This document shows, piece by piece, positions 38,101-49,128 of a DNA stretch of 64,000 nucleotides. The notes beneath the pieces are model-generated. The model did not search any database. It was given only the letters and a program-made list of their open reading frames with translations, and was not told the DNA's origin. Position 1 is the first letter of the stretch, and each line of letters begins with the position of its first letter. The translations under genes and the position numbers were made by a program. This stretch comes from Callaeas wilsoni. Taxonomy: Eukaryota; Chordata; Aves; Passeriformes; Callaeidae. The stretch is from positions 62,001-126,000 of the forward strand of contig VWPU01011449.1 of assembly GCA_013398955.1 (NCBI GenBank), read 5' to 3'.

Positions 38101-39757
38101 AATTGCCTATTTGTAGCATCGCTTTTCATTCAGCTCTTTGAGTGACATATAATGAGGTTTCATTGTTCACTATGACACTTTGACAAATGTTGTGTTACTA
38201 TTGCTCCTAAGAGTGACTATACAAAACATCCCCACTCCAGAAGCTAAGCACAAGTATAGTGAGAATCCAAATGAATTATGCATGAAACATGAGAAAGGAA
38301 GAAAATGTTAACTAATTTCAAAATGGGTCAAACTCATGACAATTTAGTTAGTGACAAATGAAGTAATTTTTCTACAATATTAACCAACTGTGTCCCTTTT
38401 GATTTGTGTCCCTACTGATTTGCAGAGCACAAAAGGTCATTTTCCAGGCAGATGGGGAATTTCCCTTGCAGAGGGGAATTCAGCTTCTACATGCCAGACA
38501 TAATGAGAACCAATAAACTAGGCAAAACTGCTGTTTACCTAAGATGAAATATTGATGGCCAGGCCCACGAGAATGCTAATGTGTACATTCATCATTTTGT
38601 TTTTAAGTCTTGAAATTTAGAGCACAGTAACAGAAGTTGCGATAGATCTATATATCAGAGATACAGTAACATTAGAAAGGGTACCAACCACAAAATGCAA
38701 ATATAATGCAACTGAAAAATTTCAGTTTCTTCCACACAACTTTTACCTTTATCAGGTAAAATTAAATGAGATGTAAAACAGTAGCAAGCAAAAATTGTAT
38801 GGTTTGAAGTATTGATAGCAGATTATAAGATCTTTTCACTTTTATGTTACCAGTGACTAGAAGCTGGTATGCAAGATATGTGACATGATCTTGTGGTCTT
38901 TATCCCATTTCCAGAAGATGATGCCATATGTCTCCTTCATATGGCAGTGTAATCTAGGCACAAGGATTGGAACAAACCTTTCAAGACAGGAAGGTACCAT
39001 ATGACTGAAAAAAACCCTAAGATGAATAACTTAAGTTAGGAGAACAAAAGCGATCCATGTAACTAAATGCCTTTAACTCCAAATTTTGAAGACTCTATTC
39101 TGAAGGAGAGTATATTTAAAGGCATGAAAGCAAGTGGAAAATAAGTTAAAATACAATACTCATTTAGCATCAGAACATTAAATGCCAATAATCTGGTAAT
39201 TCAGACAATTGGAATGGCCTGTAAGAAACTGTAAACCCAAACCCATCCTGTCAACAGATGTATGGAAATCACAGAAAAGGTTTTTCTGAAGGTTTGTGCA
39301 CAACTGCAGAACTATGCAGTTACTGGCAGGAGAGCTTGCAAAACAGAGTGCAGCGATGGGTGAATACAAGGATGGATGCACATGTATGAGACACGTGGAT
39401 GGACAGCATGTGAATGGATAATACATACAGAGCTCTGCAAAGGGACAGGCCACAATGTCTGTTGAGTCAATCCTTATCAGTCAGGATCAGAGGTGAGGTC
39501 ACAGGAGAAAGAGAAGTTGTGTCAAGCCTCTGCTGGTCAATCTGATCAAAAAGAGTGATTGAAGCCTCGAAATCTTCTGATCAGTAGTCTTGGTTCTCAT
39601 GGAAGACATTAGCCATATTTGCTACAAGGGTCACACAACATTCCCAAAAATTTCCAGTTTGCTTTAATACAGCTGCTTGAATGAATTGCAAAGAGCCCTG
39701 CCAAGAAGGAATTGCCAAGAAGGTACTGGACAATAAATCTTCCTTCAGGTGAGGAAA
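35161..39757. other. Unique noncoding stretch
   Basis: No named repeat, RNA gene or exon was recognised in about 4.6 kb. Open frames are 91 codons or less. Confidence 0.5.
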
Positions 39758-40256
39758 GTGGTGATTCCCCCCAGCTCAGCTACCATAAGAATATATCCAG
39801 GGTACAATGTCTAATTTAGTGCCCCCTTGTATGAGAGTGACATACTGAGGAAAGTCCAGCAGAAGCCACCAAGAAGATCAGTGATTGGAGTACATGACAG
39901 ATACAAGGAGGCATTGAGAGGGCTGAAAGTGTTTAGCTGGGTTAGAAAAAAGCTGTCTTCAATGACAAAGGAAATAATGATAGAGCGGACAGACAGGCTC
40001 TCCTGTGAGGTCCACAGTAAAAATACAACCAGCAGAAAGGGAAATTCGATTTGGATATTAGTATAATAGCTTTTGTGATGACAGTAATTTATCACCGGAG
40101 CAGATTGCTCAGAGAGGCTATGGAGTCTCCATCATTGTTGAGGGTCTCAGTGCATCCCTGAGAAACCTGGTCTGAATTTGAAGCTAGTCCTGCAGAACGC
40201 CGGACTAGGTAATCTCAGAGAGTCTTTCCAACCTTAATAACTGCATGATTCTTTGA
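39758..40256 (+). mobile_element. CR1 LINE, ~500 bp, including the end of the ORF2 region
   Basis: The longest young-type CR1 copy here. It begins GTGATTCCCCCCAGCTCAGC, goes on through TTTAGTGCCCCCTTGTATGAG, GAAAGTCCAGCAGAAGCCACC and AAGATCAGTGATTGGAG, then the 3' untranslated part with AGAAAGGGAAATTCGATTTGG, GATTGCTCAGAGAGGCTATGG, AGTCTCCATCATTGTTGAGG, and the tail TTTCCAACCTTAATAACTGC. In intact CR1 the first part encodes the C-terminal end of the reverse-transcriptase protein; here stop codons and indels prevent that. A frame of 94 codons on the opposite strand is an artefact. Confidence 0.9.
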
Positions 40257-41976
40257 CTTTAATTACATAGCAAAGAACAGAATAGCAGCGAACGAGGCAT
40301 AGCTTCCTGGTGGTAGGTGGCAGCAGCGAGCATAATTTTCTTATGGAAATACTGGTAGAGCAGTACTTGGAAGCTAAATACAGTGATTTAATTTTTTCCA
40401 ACGTGTAAAAAAGGATGTTTTAAGTAGAACGTCTTTCTGAAACAACATTCTGAAACCTTCGCCCACTATTAAAATGGAAAAAATAATAATGTTTATGCAA
40501 TTTAAAAGAAAAAATGAAAAAAAAATGTTGAGAAGACAATTTGCAAGTAAGATTGCAAGTAGTGTGATGAGATACAAACTATATTGATCTAAACCTTTGG
40601 CTCCTGATATACCTCCTTTGCACAGATCTGTTATCTTAATGCTGAGCTAGTAAAACTGCTGGGAATTCTCCTTGTGTAAGGAAAATCCTAGCTGGCAGGG
40701 AAAGCAAGCATGCCTGGCTTTGCTCCAGGGTACTGAAGAGAAGATCATTTCCAGGGCAGGGGTGGGAAGCTAAAATAGCCCATTATAATGGATACTCGTT
40801 TTGACAGTAATGAAAACTATCACCTGTCTACATAAGTACCTAAATATGTTGAGCAATGAGACTATTGAAAACAGATGTGCATTTCATAGGGTTTTGATGC
40901 AAAAGTTTCACTTTTTAAAGAAACTCTGTAACAACAAAAAGCTTATAATAAACACTGAGTTTTGGATGCATTTAAAATTTATCAAAATAAATTAATACTA
41001 TAAAATAATGCTAGAGAAAAAAAATCTGTATTACTTATAAGAATTATTTCTTCTGGGAGATTTACATTGTTTTCCACTGCAGTAATTGAAATGTGGTGCT
41101 GAATTCTGATTTTTATGATAACTATATAAATCCGAAGAGGCATAATTATTTGAGTATATGTTTTGAGCATTTACATGGTTTTCTGAGAGCAGAATTTAGT
41201 TCATACATTTCCAGCCTTCAACTACTTTTTGAAGGTCAAGGGATAACTGACTGTAGCACAGAAAATAATATAATCAACATTTTAAAGCACATTCCTTTTG
41301 AAACAAAAGCCTTCTAACCACTTAGAATCGCATTTCATATAACACAGAAAAGAACTTATTTTCTGAGACTAATGAGAAAAACATTAAAAATCTATTAGCC
41401 ATATATTTGTATTTTCTTAGGATAAACTGCTGAATTCTAGATGAACCTGTCCTGCTTATAAATTTTATTTATGAATAATGTCAAGGCATAATTTTCAGTA
41501 CAGCCCAGAGACTGAAAAGTCTTCCTGTGTCATTCACATTTGGTCTGGTTCTGGATTCCATATGAAAGTTCAGACAGATTGATTTATGTAATATGCACAG
41601 AGTGCATTAATCCACTGCACGACAAAGTCCATTAATTTTGAATACTGCTATCAATTGGGCTGCATGGCATGGTGATAACTACATTATTACCTTTATAAAA
41701 ATGCCCTTAATGATATTGAGGGGCTCATTTTTACCCTCTGGATACTTTATCTAGTTTTGTACATGCACATGAATAGGCAAGAATCTCAGAACTTATGCAT
41801 GTATGTTAAAGATTTGAATTTATATTTATTACATTTGTAGTATCGTAATATCAGGATGCTCACTTAATTAAATCAGAGATCTTTTACGTGTTTATTTTCA
41901 TTGTTAATCTTTGCAAATTACATTAGCCATAAATGGAAGATAATGCAATTAAATACCAACAATAGAAGGTAAACGC

Positions 41977-41979
<3 letters not shown>
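40257..41979. other. Unique stretch; possible conserved block near 41560-41720
   Basis: The segment at 41560-41720 contains several TAAT-type cores and little simple sequence; it is flagged as a candidate conserved noncoding element. Nothing else was recognised. Confidence 0.45.
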
Positions 41980-42010
<31 letters not shown>

Positions 42011-42035
42011 NTTTTTTTTTTTTTTTTTTTTTTTT
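41980..42035 (+). repeat. Poly(T) tract of about 55 bases with one N
   Basis: An uninterrupted T run on both sides of a single N at 42011. The N inside the homopolymer suggests uncertain run length in the assembly. Read on the minus strand it is a poly(A), but I could not recognise a gene copy upstream of it on that strand. Confidence 0.92.
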
Positions 42036-42270
42036 GTGGATTTAAAAGGATCAGAATAAGGATCTAAGGGGAAATTTTGGGTTGGGTAAAACATTCAGTT
42101 TTATAGAATCAAGATCATCTTTTCAATTTTAGAAGAGAGACTCACATTTTCTAGATTCAGATACTTATAACATTTACCTTCAATGAGGAGGGAAGAACTA
42201 GATGTTTCTTAATAAAGTTGAGGCATGTTAGCATGTAAATCCATTAACTGAACACTCTCAGACAGAACTC

Positions 42271-42335
42271 AACAGGCTGGTGAGATGGACTGGCAGAAGC
42301 CCCATGAAGTTCAAGAGCACAAAATACAGTTCCAA
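42271..42335 (+). mobile_element. CR1 LINE fragment, part of the ORF2 end
   Basis: AACAGGCTGGTGAGATGGAC followed by CCCATGAAGTTCAAGAGCAC matches an upstream part of the CR1 3' region (the 'ACAGGCTGG.GA.ATGG...CTCATGAAGTTCAAC' phrase). It is short and diverged. It may be part of the same original copy as the piece at 42437. Confidence 0.6.
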
Positions 42336-42363
42336 TAAATATAAAGGTTTTTTTTTTCTAATT

Positions 42364-42436
42364 AGACTTGCTTTGAGCAGGTGGTTAGACTAGAGGGCTT
42401 TTGGAAGTCCCTTCCAAACTAAATTATTCTCTGAAT
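42364..42436 (+). mobile_element. CR1 LINE 3' terminus
   Basis: GACTTGCTTTGAGCAGGTGG, then GACTAGAGGGCTTTTGGAAG and TCCCTTCCAAACTAAATTATTC is the CR1 end. It precedes, rather than follows, a more internal CR1 segment at 42437, so the pieces here are out of order. Confidence 0.8.
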
Positions 42437-42642
42437 TTAAAAAGAGGGTTTATTGCCATCTTCAGCTATCAAATGGGTGTGTATAGAATAAGACACAAGC
42501 AGGAACACAGGAAATTCCAGATAAATATACAGAAAAACCTCTTCATCATGATAGCAGGCAAGCACTTGGAAAGGGAGACAAGAGAAATTATGAAATTTCC
42601 AGACTTAGAGATATTCAGAACTTGTCTGAAAAAGATTGTCAT
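42437..42642 (+). mobile_element. CR1 LINE internal 3' region
   Basis: AGAGGGTTTATTGCCATCTTC, AGCTATCAAATGGGTGTG, CACAGGAAATTCCAGATAAA, GCAAGCACTTGGAAAGGGAG and GATATTCAGAACTTGTCTG follow the CR1 consensus between the ORF2 end and the tail. It stops before the terminal part. An 81-codon frame at 42401-42646 covers it and is a by-product of low mutation rather than a gene. Confidence 0.82.
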
Positions 42643-43169
42643 ATAATTTTAAGATTAGCCTTGCTGTTTGTGGACTTCACCAACTATAAGTTCATTTGCC
42701 ACGGAAACAATTAAATTATTCTGAACATATAAAATTACCCTAAATTTTCTTTCCATTTTAAAGTATTGCATGAAAAGCTCCTTCTAGGAATTCTGCAATT
42801 ATTTTTTTTTAATAGAAATATCAACATCTGGTTGCAAAAAACACTCCAAAGCAACATTTCTCTTTTCCACATATATTCCCACATATATTCAGTGCATTAT
42901 TTTACAGCAATTTCTGGCTTAAGTTTGCATCTGCAAAGCCATAAGCCCTTCTGATAATATGGTCATATATGTATATGATCAAACCCACACAATGCATAGG
43001 CAGTAATTTACCACAGATTTCTGCTGCACTTGTAAATGAGACAGAATTGGTAGAACTGGAAATAATCAATGATTATATGACCTAATCTAATTTTTGTTTT
43101 GTTTTGGATTGTCTCCAAGAGGTGCTTATGACATGTTAACTGAAACAAAAAAAAATCCTTCACACTTTT
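42643..43169. other. Unique noncoding stretch
   Basis: There is a short tandem copy of CACATATATTCC near 42869-42892. Nothing else was recognised. Confidence 0.5.
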
Positions 43170-43590
43170 TTTCCCAGACTCAGCTTCATTCCTCGTTTTC
43201 TCTGCCTTCTCCCAACACCAGCTGCATAGTGGGAAGGGGAATGGGGGCTGTGGTCAGTTCATCACATGTTGCTTGTGCCACTTCTTCCTCCTCAGGGGGA
43301 GGATTCTTCACACTCTTTCCCTGCTCCAGCATGGGGACCAGCCCACACGAGCCAGTCCTCCATGGACTTCTCCCAGGGGAATCCCTCTCAGAGGCTGCAC
43401 TTCACACATGGCTCCAGCATGGCTCCAGCATGAGTCCCTTCCATGGGGTGCAGTATTTCAGGTGAGTCCATCCTGGAGCCGCCTGGCGATGATTCTCTTG
43501 GATATGGGGGAAGCTTCTAGAAGCTTGTGGCAGAAGCCATCCCTGCGTTCCCTCCTCTACAGAAACCTTGCCACACAAACCCAATACACA
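43170..43590 (+). mobile_element. ERV-related avian repeat, family unresolved
   Basis: A GC-richer block that I recognise as resembling an avian endogenous-retrovirus-associated repeat: GGTCAGTTCATCACATGTTG, CTTCCTCCTCAGGGGGAGG, ACACTCTTTCCCTGCTCCAG, GGAGCCGCCTGGCGATGATTC, CTTGGATATGGGGGAAGC and CCTTGCCACACAAACCCAAT near the end. Repeated GGCTCCAGCAT units (two side by side near 43410-43435, and related CTCCAGCAT copies) give it a minisatellite character. Two overlapping frames of 122-123 codons run through it but share no motif with retroviral proteins I know. I see no TG...CA ends or LTR pair. It may be internal noncoding sequence or an LTR. Confidence 0.5.
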
Positions 43591-46500
43591 TGGAGTGACA
43601 TCGTTGATCAGGCTTATAATTTATGCTGCTGGAAATGGTGAATTGTGCCAGAGATAAACTATATTTTTGCCTTGTGACAATAGAGGTTTCCTCTTTCATC
43701 ACAAAACCTCAACATTGTCCCTCAAGAAAGGAAATACTGGCAGTGATAATTTAAAGGACATTATTTAAGAAACAAGGTAGAAGAACCTTATTCAGTTTGA
43801 TTTTCGTCAACCAGTGTTTGCTGTGTTATCAAATTGACACAAATCTCACTGAAATGATTCACTATAAAATGTGCACATTACAGCTCATATTATTCCCCCC
43901 AAAGAATATTACTTTTATATCACTCTCTCACCCTTCAGCTTTGCTTCTCAGTAGACTCCATAACATCATGAATGTCTTTACCCAAGCAAAATTTAAACAG
44001 GAGGACACATCTGGTTTATATTAGCTCCAAGTTAATTGCATAAAACTGTAACTGAAACATCAGAAAAGCTAGAGATCGAATAAAGAGGATATATTTCATC
44101 ACGATGGCACATTTCCTAGTTGCATTTCTTCTTCTTCTTTTTTTTTTTAAAATTTCTTGAGATCTACTGTGTTTTAAGCAATATTCCATTGAAAGTCCAT
44201 TGCACAATTCATTGTATTCATTCAGGTTTCCACCACAAAGACTAGAATATGTTGGAAGGAGATGCGAAGGAGATGACCGTCACCACCAATGGTCATTTCA
44301 GTTCCTGTTCTTTTATCAGCGCTGAGGTTCTACCTTCAGTATTCTTCTTACATTTCCTTTCAGATATTTTCATTCTTTTAGTAAAAATGTAATCTGCAGG
44401 GTTTTTTCCCTCCCTTCTCTACTTAAACTGTATCATACCTTTGCTTTGACATCTTTGGCATGTTTAAAGTGAATGACGTAGTGGAAAAAAAATCTATACG
44501 TTTGGATTATTTAGATCAAGGCTGAAGTGACTTCTTTCATATTATTTCTACAAATAATGCAAATTTTAATATCAAGTTTAGTTTATAGCAGTAAGAACTC
44601 AAAACAATGCCAATGACCTCAATGAATTTACCCTGGACTTTTACCGAGTAGAGGCTCTGGCACTTGGAGATCACTGAAGTTGCTCTATATTTACCTCAGT
44701 AATAGATCAGAGAATGAATCTGAGATTTGTTTACAGGAATATGAAAGAGGAAGTTTGCAGAGGACAATACAAGGCCAAATTTAATTACCATCAACAGCAT
44801 CTCCGAGAAACCAATGGCTTAGCTCTAATTTGCTGAGAACATTCTCTGTACAAGCTGGATGGATCCTTGAAAGAGACAAGCAAGTACAAAATCCTATTTA
44901 CAAGCAGTAGTATTACATTGTCGTATCTCTGACATATTTCTACTAAAGTAGTAAATACAGCTCAGCCGTTTAATGACTTTCAACAAAGAACTGCCAGTTC
45001 AAATAGCCATTTTTAGGGTCTTGTGTTTGTTATTTTTTTCTCTGAGCTATCTTCTGTGGCATAAAATATTACTTATCATTTAACAACCTGAACAGCCATT
45101 AAAACACCATCTGAAACAAAGCATATGCACCTGTTTATTAAGTCCATTTGTGTATGGCATTGGCTTCTAAAACCAACCAGTCTTGTTAATTTAATGATTA
45201 GACAATAAAAAAATAAGTCTTTCTCATTTGTATTAGTGTAAGATCTAATAAAACAACCTCCAAGCCAGAACTTGGAAAAATTCATTTTCATATTATTCAC
45301 AGTGAATTCCTCTTGATATTAATTACACAACAGCAATGATATTGAATCTATTGCTCTTTAGAGCCTACTGTACCCTGTAGTCTGACTGATCTTCATTTTC
45401 CTCTTACAACATATCAGGGAAAATATGATAGCTGCCATACAGAACTGGACATGTACAAGCTGAAATGATCCAAAGTAGCTGCAAGAAACATCTACTGAGT
45501 AACAGCTGAAAATGCTGTGTTCCAGGCTAGGAGACCAACAATAGAGGAAAAAGGTCGCTACCTAATGGAAGTAAATTTAAATGTTGCCGAGGCAAAGGAA
45601 ATTAAGGAACTGATACAGAAAAGCCCAAGTTAACTGCATTCTGCCTTAATCAACTTGCTGTTTAATTTTTCTAGCTAGGGTAATTTGTGGATTCTTTAAA
45701 ACCAGGAAGACAGTTCCATTGTCCTGCTGGGATCAATGTTATTTTCTATCAATTTAGGTTTGATATTGTCCTTGAATTATAGTAGATACTATAAACCAAG
45801 TAGTATAAACCAAGCTTTGTTAAAAATAAAGCAAAAAATAACCATGGAAAAAAGGTTTTCTTTTCTCAATTGAGTAGCTGTGGTTTTGACAGCTCTTACA
45901 TATTAAGAAACTGGGAGAGACAGAACGAGACATTTTAAAAAAAATTAATTGGGAAGAAGGAGAATTTAAAGAGTTCTTAAATCAAGTTGAGAAAAATTTT
46001 GAAGGTGGAAATAAAGACATAAGGGATAAGAAATTTCAGAAAACTTAAAAGATATTAAAGAAGCAATTTGCCTACTTATATATAGATTTTTCTAACACAG
46101 ATGAGAAAGGTGATTTCTATTATTTTAACTTTCTCAAAAAAGTTCTACTCCAGTGAGGAATCTTTTCAAATAAAGATATATGAAACTCAAGTAAAACTGG
46201 TGAAACAGCACCACCTAGAAAGAGCTCTAGAAAGAGCTGCTCCAAATTTTACACACTGATGATCAACTCACACATGTAATCAAGACATAGAAGTTTCCAG
46301 GAAAAAGTTCCCTACATTGTGAAATTGAAACAGTTGGGATTTTTTTACATCTGAGAAACAGAAACCCTAACTTGTGTTATTTTCCTCTAAAAGAGTCAAA
46401 AGACAATATCATATCTATAGGAAACTAGCCATGGATGCCAAATTTTAAAATTTGCTTTGTTGAAAGTCTTAGAGGTATTTCTGGTGAGTTAATTGCTCCT

Positions 46501-48020
46501 TTTTTTTGAATGACCCTGTAAAATGCTGTAAAATAAAGATAACTGAAAGTTTCCCCTGTGGAGTTCAATACAAGAAGACAAAGAGACAAGGACTATGCAA
46601 AGACCATGATCTTTTCCTGTTTCCATGGTGATACAGTTCTGGAAAAGATACACCCATTTAAACTGGTGGATCCTGCTAAAATATATTATTAAGCAGATGT
46701 AACTGTGCTGGTTAAGCATTGGAATGAATTCCTGAGCCCTGTTCAAACTCTATCCATCCCTCCCCATTTAGAGAGCATGAGCTAAGAGGAATCACAATGT
46801 AGAAAGGCCATGAAGAGCATGAAGATTCATGCAGCCTCATATTTTGAAAAAGATAGTTTTCAGAGGTACAATCTCCAAAAACGGCCAGCATTCCGTACAC
46901 ATTTATTGGAATACAGGTTTTCTGGATAAAAAAGTCTCAGAGGTGTGTCTATCAGACGTCTTCATAATCTACTTGTGTTGCTGCATGCTGGAACTTGAAA
47001 GTCACAATTTACTGAAGACATGAATTTTAACGATTCCGTTTTGAGTTTTCTCTCCTATGTATGCACTTACAGTAGTAAGGAAGATGAACCTTTTGAATGA
47101 AGATAGAAGCTGTCACCATATTAATCATACTTATGAAAAAATTCGGCAAGGTAGTGGACATCCATTTCCCTCTTTCAAATATCAAACCTCAAATCTAACG
47201 TTAAGAAAGAAATGCTCGATATACTAATGTAAGGCCATCCTTGAAAACAGCATAGATCTGAGACTGTGTTAGTAGGGCACAGGACAATTATCTCTCATGA
47301 GAAACTGAAAGACAGGTAGTCATTGTCTGTTGTCACTGCAGGGGAAGTAGAATATAGTATGTGAAAAGATCAATCTCTATTTAGCTCATTGTTTCTGGTC
47401 CTGAACAGAATTATGAATATTTCAGACTCTTCATTTCAGAGTGATTTTTAAGTCTTCACTGAGAATCAGGAGAGAGGAAGTGACTGTCCTGTAAGAAATG
47501 TTCCCTTATTTTCACTGGGGTGTTTCCACTCTTGATTGATTACATGAGTTTGTCCTGCTGTGTAGTTGTTGCTTGGCTTGTGCTGTGTTGATACCATGAG
47601 GACACTACTACCCAGGATGAAATGTGCTGCATCCTGCAATGTGCAGATCAGAGATCCATAAATGCTGACGTTTCTGTTGTGGGGTTATCTACTGTGGCAG
47701 TGGTGGGGATCTGGTGGTATTAAGCACAAATTACAAACAACTTGTCTCCTCATTTTACCTAGAAAATAATTACTTTCTCATCTTTCCCTGGTAACATCCA
47801 AACTCCACTGGACTCTTTTCCCTTCAAGGTAGACCAAGTAGCACATTTTTTCCTATCTTGGCTTTAAGTTTGAAGTTTCTTGTTTCTCTTTCAGATACAA
47901 GGAAATGTTCATGTGCCTGACAACTGAGTTAATGTTTCACTTCTAGCAACCGGTCTAGTAAAAGATAAGACCTCTATCTTCTCTACATATAAGACTTTAT
48001 CACAAATACCCTTGAATTTG
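43591..48020. other. Unique noncoding stretch
   Basis: A 12-bp perfect tandem duplication (CTAGAAAGAGCT twice, 46215-46238) is the only local structure I noted. No exon or named repeat was recognised in about 4.4 kb. Confidence 0.5.
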
Positions 48021-48470
48021 CATCCAGAAGAAGGCAATAAAGGTGATGAAAGGGTTTGAAGGAATGTCCTGTGAGGACTAGCTGAGATTTTGTCTGATTT
48101 GGAGAAAAGATGGGTGAAGGGTGACCTTATGGCTCCCTACAGCTCCCCAAGGAGAGTGAGTGAAGAGGGAGCTGTTGATTTCCCTGGTATCCAGTAAAAG
48201 GACACAGGGGAAAAATTCAAAGCCACAGCAAGGGAGGTTAAGTATGGATATTAGGAAGCATCTCTTCACTGAAGAGGTGCTCAAGCACTGCAACAGGCTT
48301 TCTAGAGAAGCAGTCAATGTCCCAATCCTGACAATGTTTAAGAGGCACTTGGACAAGGCCCTTAGTAACACACTTTTACTTGGTCATCCCTGAGGTGGTC
48401 AAGCAGCTAGACTGGACTGTTGTAGGTCACTTCAAAATGAATAGTCATATTCATTCTGTTCTATTCTAGC
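48021..48470 (+). mobile_element. CR1 LINE, ~450 bp, running into a microsatellite
   Basis: It reads CATCCAGAAGAAGGCAATAA, GAATGTCCTGTGAGGACTAG, GGAGAAAAGATGGGTGAAGG, GTGACCTTATGGCTCCCTAC, ATTAGGAAGCATCTCTTCAC, GGTGCTCAAGCACTGCAAC and ends GACTGTTGTAGGTCACTTC before an ATTCT-type tail. This end differs from the other copies in the window (TTGTAGGTC instead of CTTTAAGGTC), so a separate subfamily. Frames of 97 and 77 codons across it are artefacts. Confidence 0.92.
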
Positions 48471-48515
48471 CTATTCTATTCTATTCTATTCTATTCTATT
48501 CTATTCTATTCTATA
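48471..48515 (+). repeat. (CTATT)n pentanucleotide microsatellite
   Basis: There are eight perfect CTATT units then CTATA, directly continuing the decayed ATTCT octamer end of the CR1 copy on its left. The array probably grew from the CR1 tail by slippage. Length is likely to vary between individuals. Confidence 0.93.
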
Positions 48516-49100
48516 ACTATCATGGTTATTACTACATGTGTTCAGATATCATTCTGCAAATTTCCAACATCTTATTCCTGTCCTAGCTTTTTAGAGAAGT
48601 CCGTATTTCTGTTTGCCCACACACTTTTAGTCTACTCTCCCCAAGAGACACCCAGAAGTTCTTATATATTCACCAATTTCCAAACATGTACCAGTGTTAG
48701 TGAAACAAATTTCAGTAACCTGGTTAATTCCCATTAACTAAATGTGCCTTGCTAGTAGGGAAAATCCTTTGTTTCTTTTTGTCTCTCTCATATTTTCTGT
48801 CTCCTCCTTCAAAAAACCTGCAGGACATTCCAAATTGTTATTCTTAAAAAATATCCTATGTCAGTGTGCTTACATCCTGCTTTTCCTTGCAATCCATACA
48901 ATATAGCATCAGACCCATTTCTGGCTTCTCATTTATGCTTAAAAAATCAGGTTCTTGTAAAAATACAGTTTAAATTATTTTGAAACTTTAAAATATATTA
49001 GGGATTTTCATTTTACTTTTTTCTCTTGGCTGTCAGAGCTGCTTTTGGAACAACTTTTGTAAATAAAATTTGATCTGATATAACTATCTCATAATATATT

Positions 49101-49128
49101 TATTAATATACTTATTAGTATATTAATA
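49101..49128. repeat. Perfect AT-rich inverted repeat, 11-bp arms
   Basis: TATTAATATAC (49101-49111) and its exact reverse complement GTATATTAATA (49118-49128) flank a 6-base loop TTATTA. A run of eight G follows seven bases after the right arm. The DNA could form a hairpin or cruciform. It is too AT-rich and too short for a microRNA precursor. Confidence 0.9.

Noticed and set aside
40310..40330. CTCF-like motif around GTAGGTGGCAGCAG
   Set aside because: The upstream half of the consensus is missing; only the GGTGGCAG part matches.
41980..42035. Poly(A) tail of a processed pseudogene on the minus strand
   Set aside because: The adjoining sequence (42036 onward, read in reverse) resembles no gene I know and has no clear poly(A) signal at the right distance.
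43094..43641. Two overlapping plus-strand frames of 122-123 codons as retroviral genes
   Set aside because: No gag, protease, reverse transcriptase, integrase or envelope motif is visible; the frames follow a GC-rich noncoding repeat.
48078..48393. Frames of 97 (minus) and 77 (plus) codons
   Set aside because: Both are contained in the CR1 copy at 48021-48470.
49101..49128. microRNA precursor
   Set aside because: Arms are only 11 bp and made of A and T; far too short and unstable.
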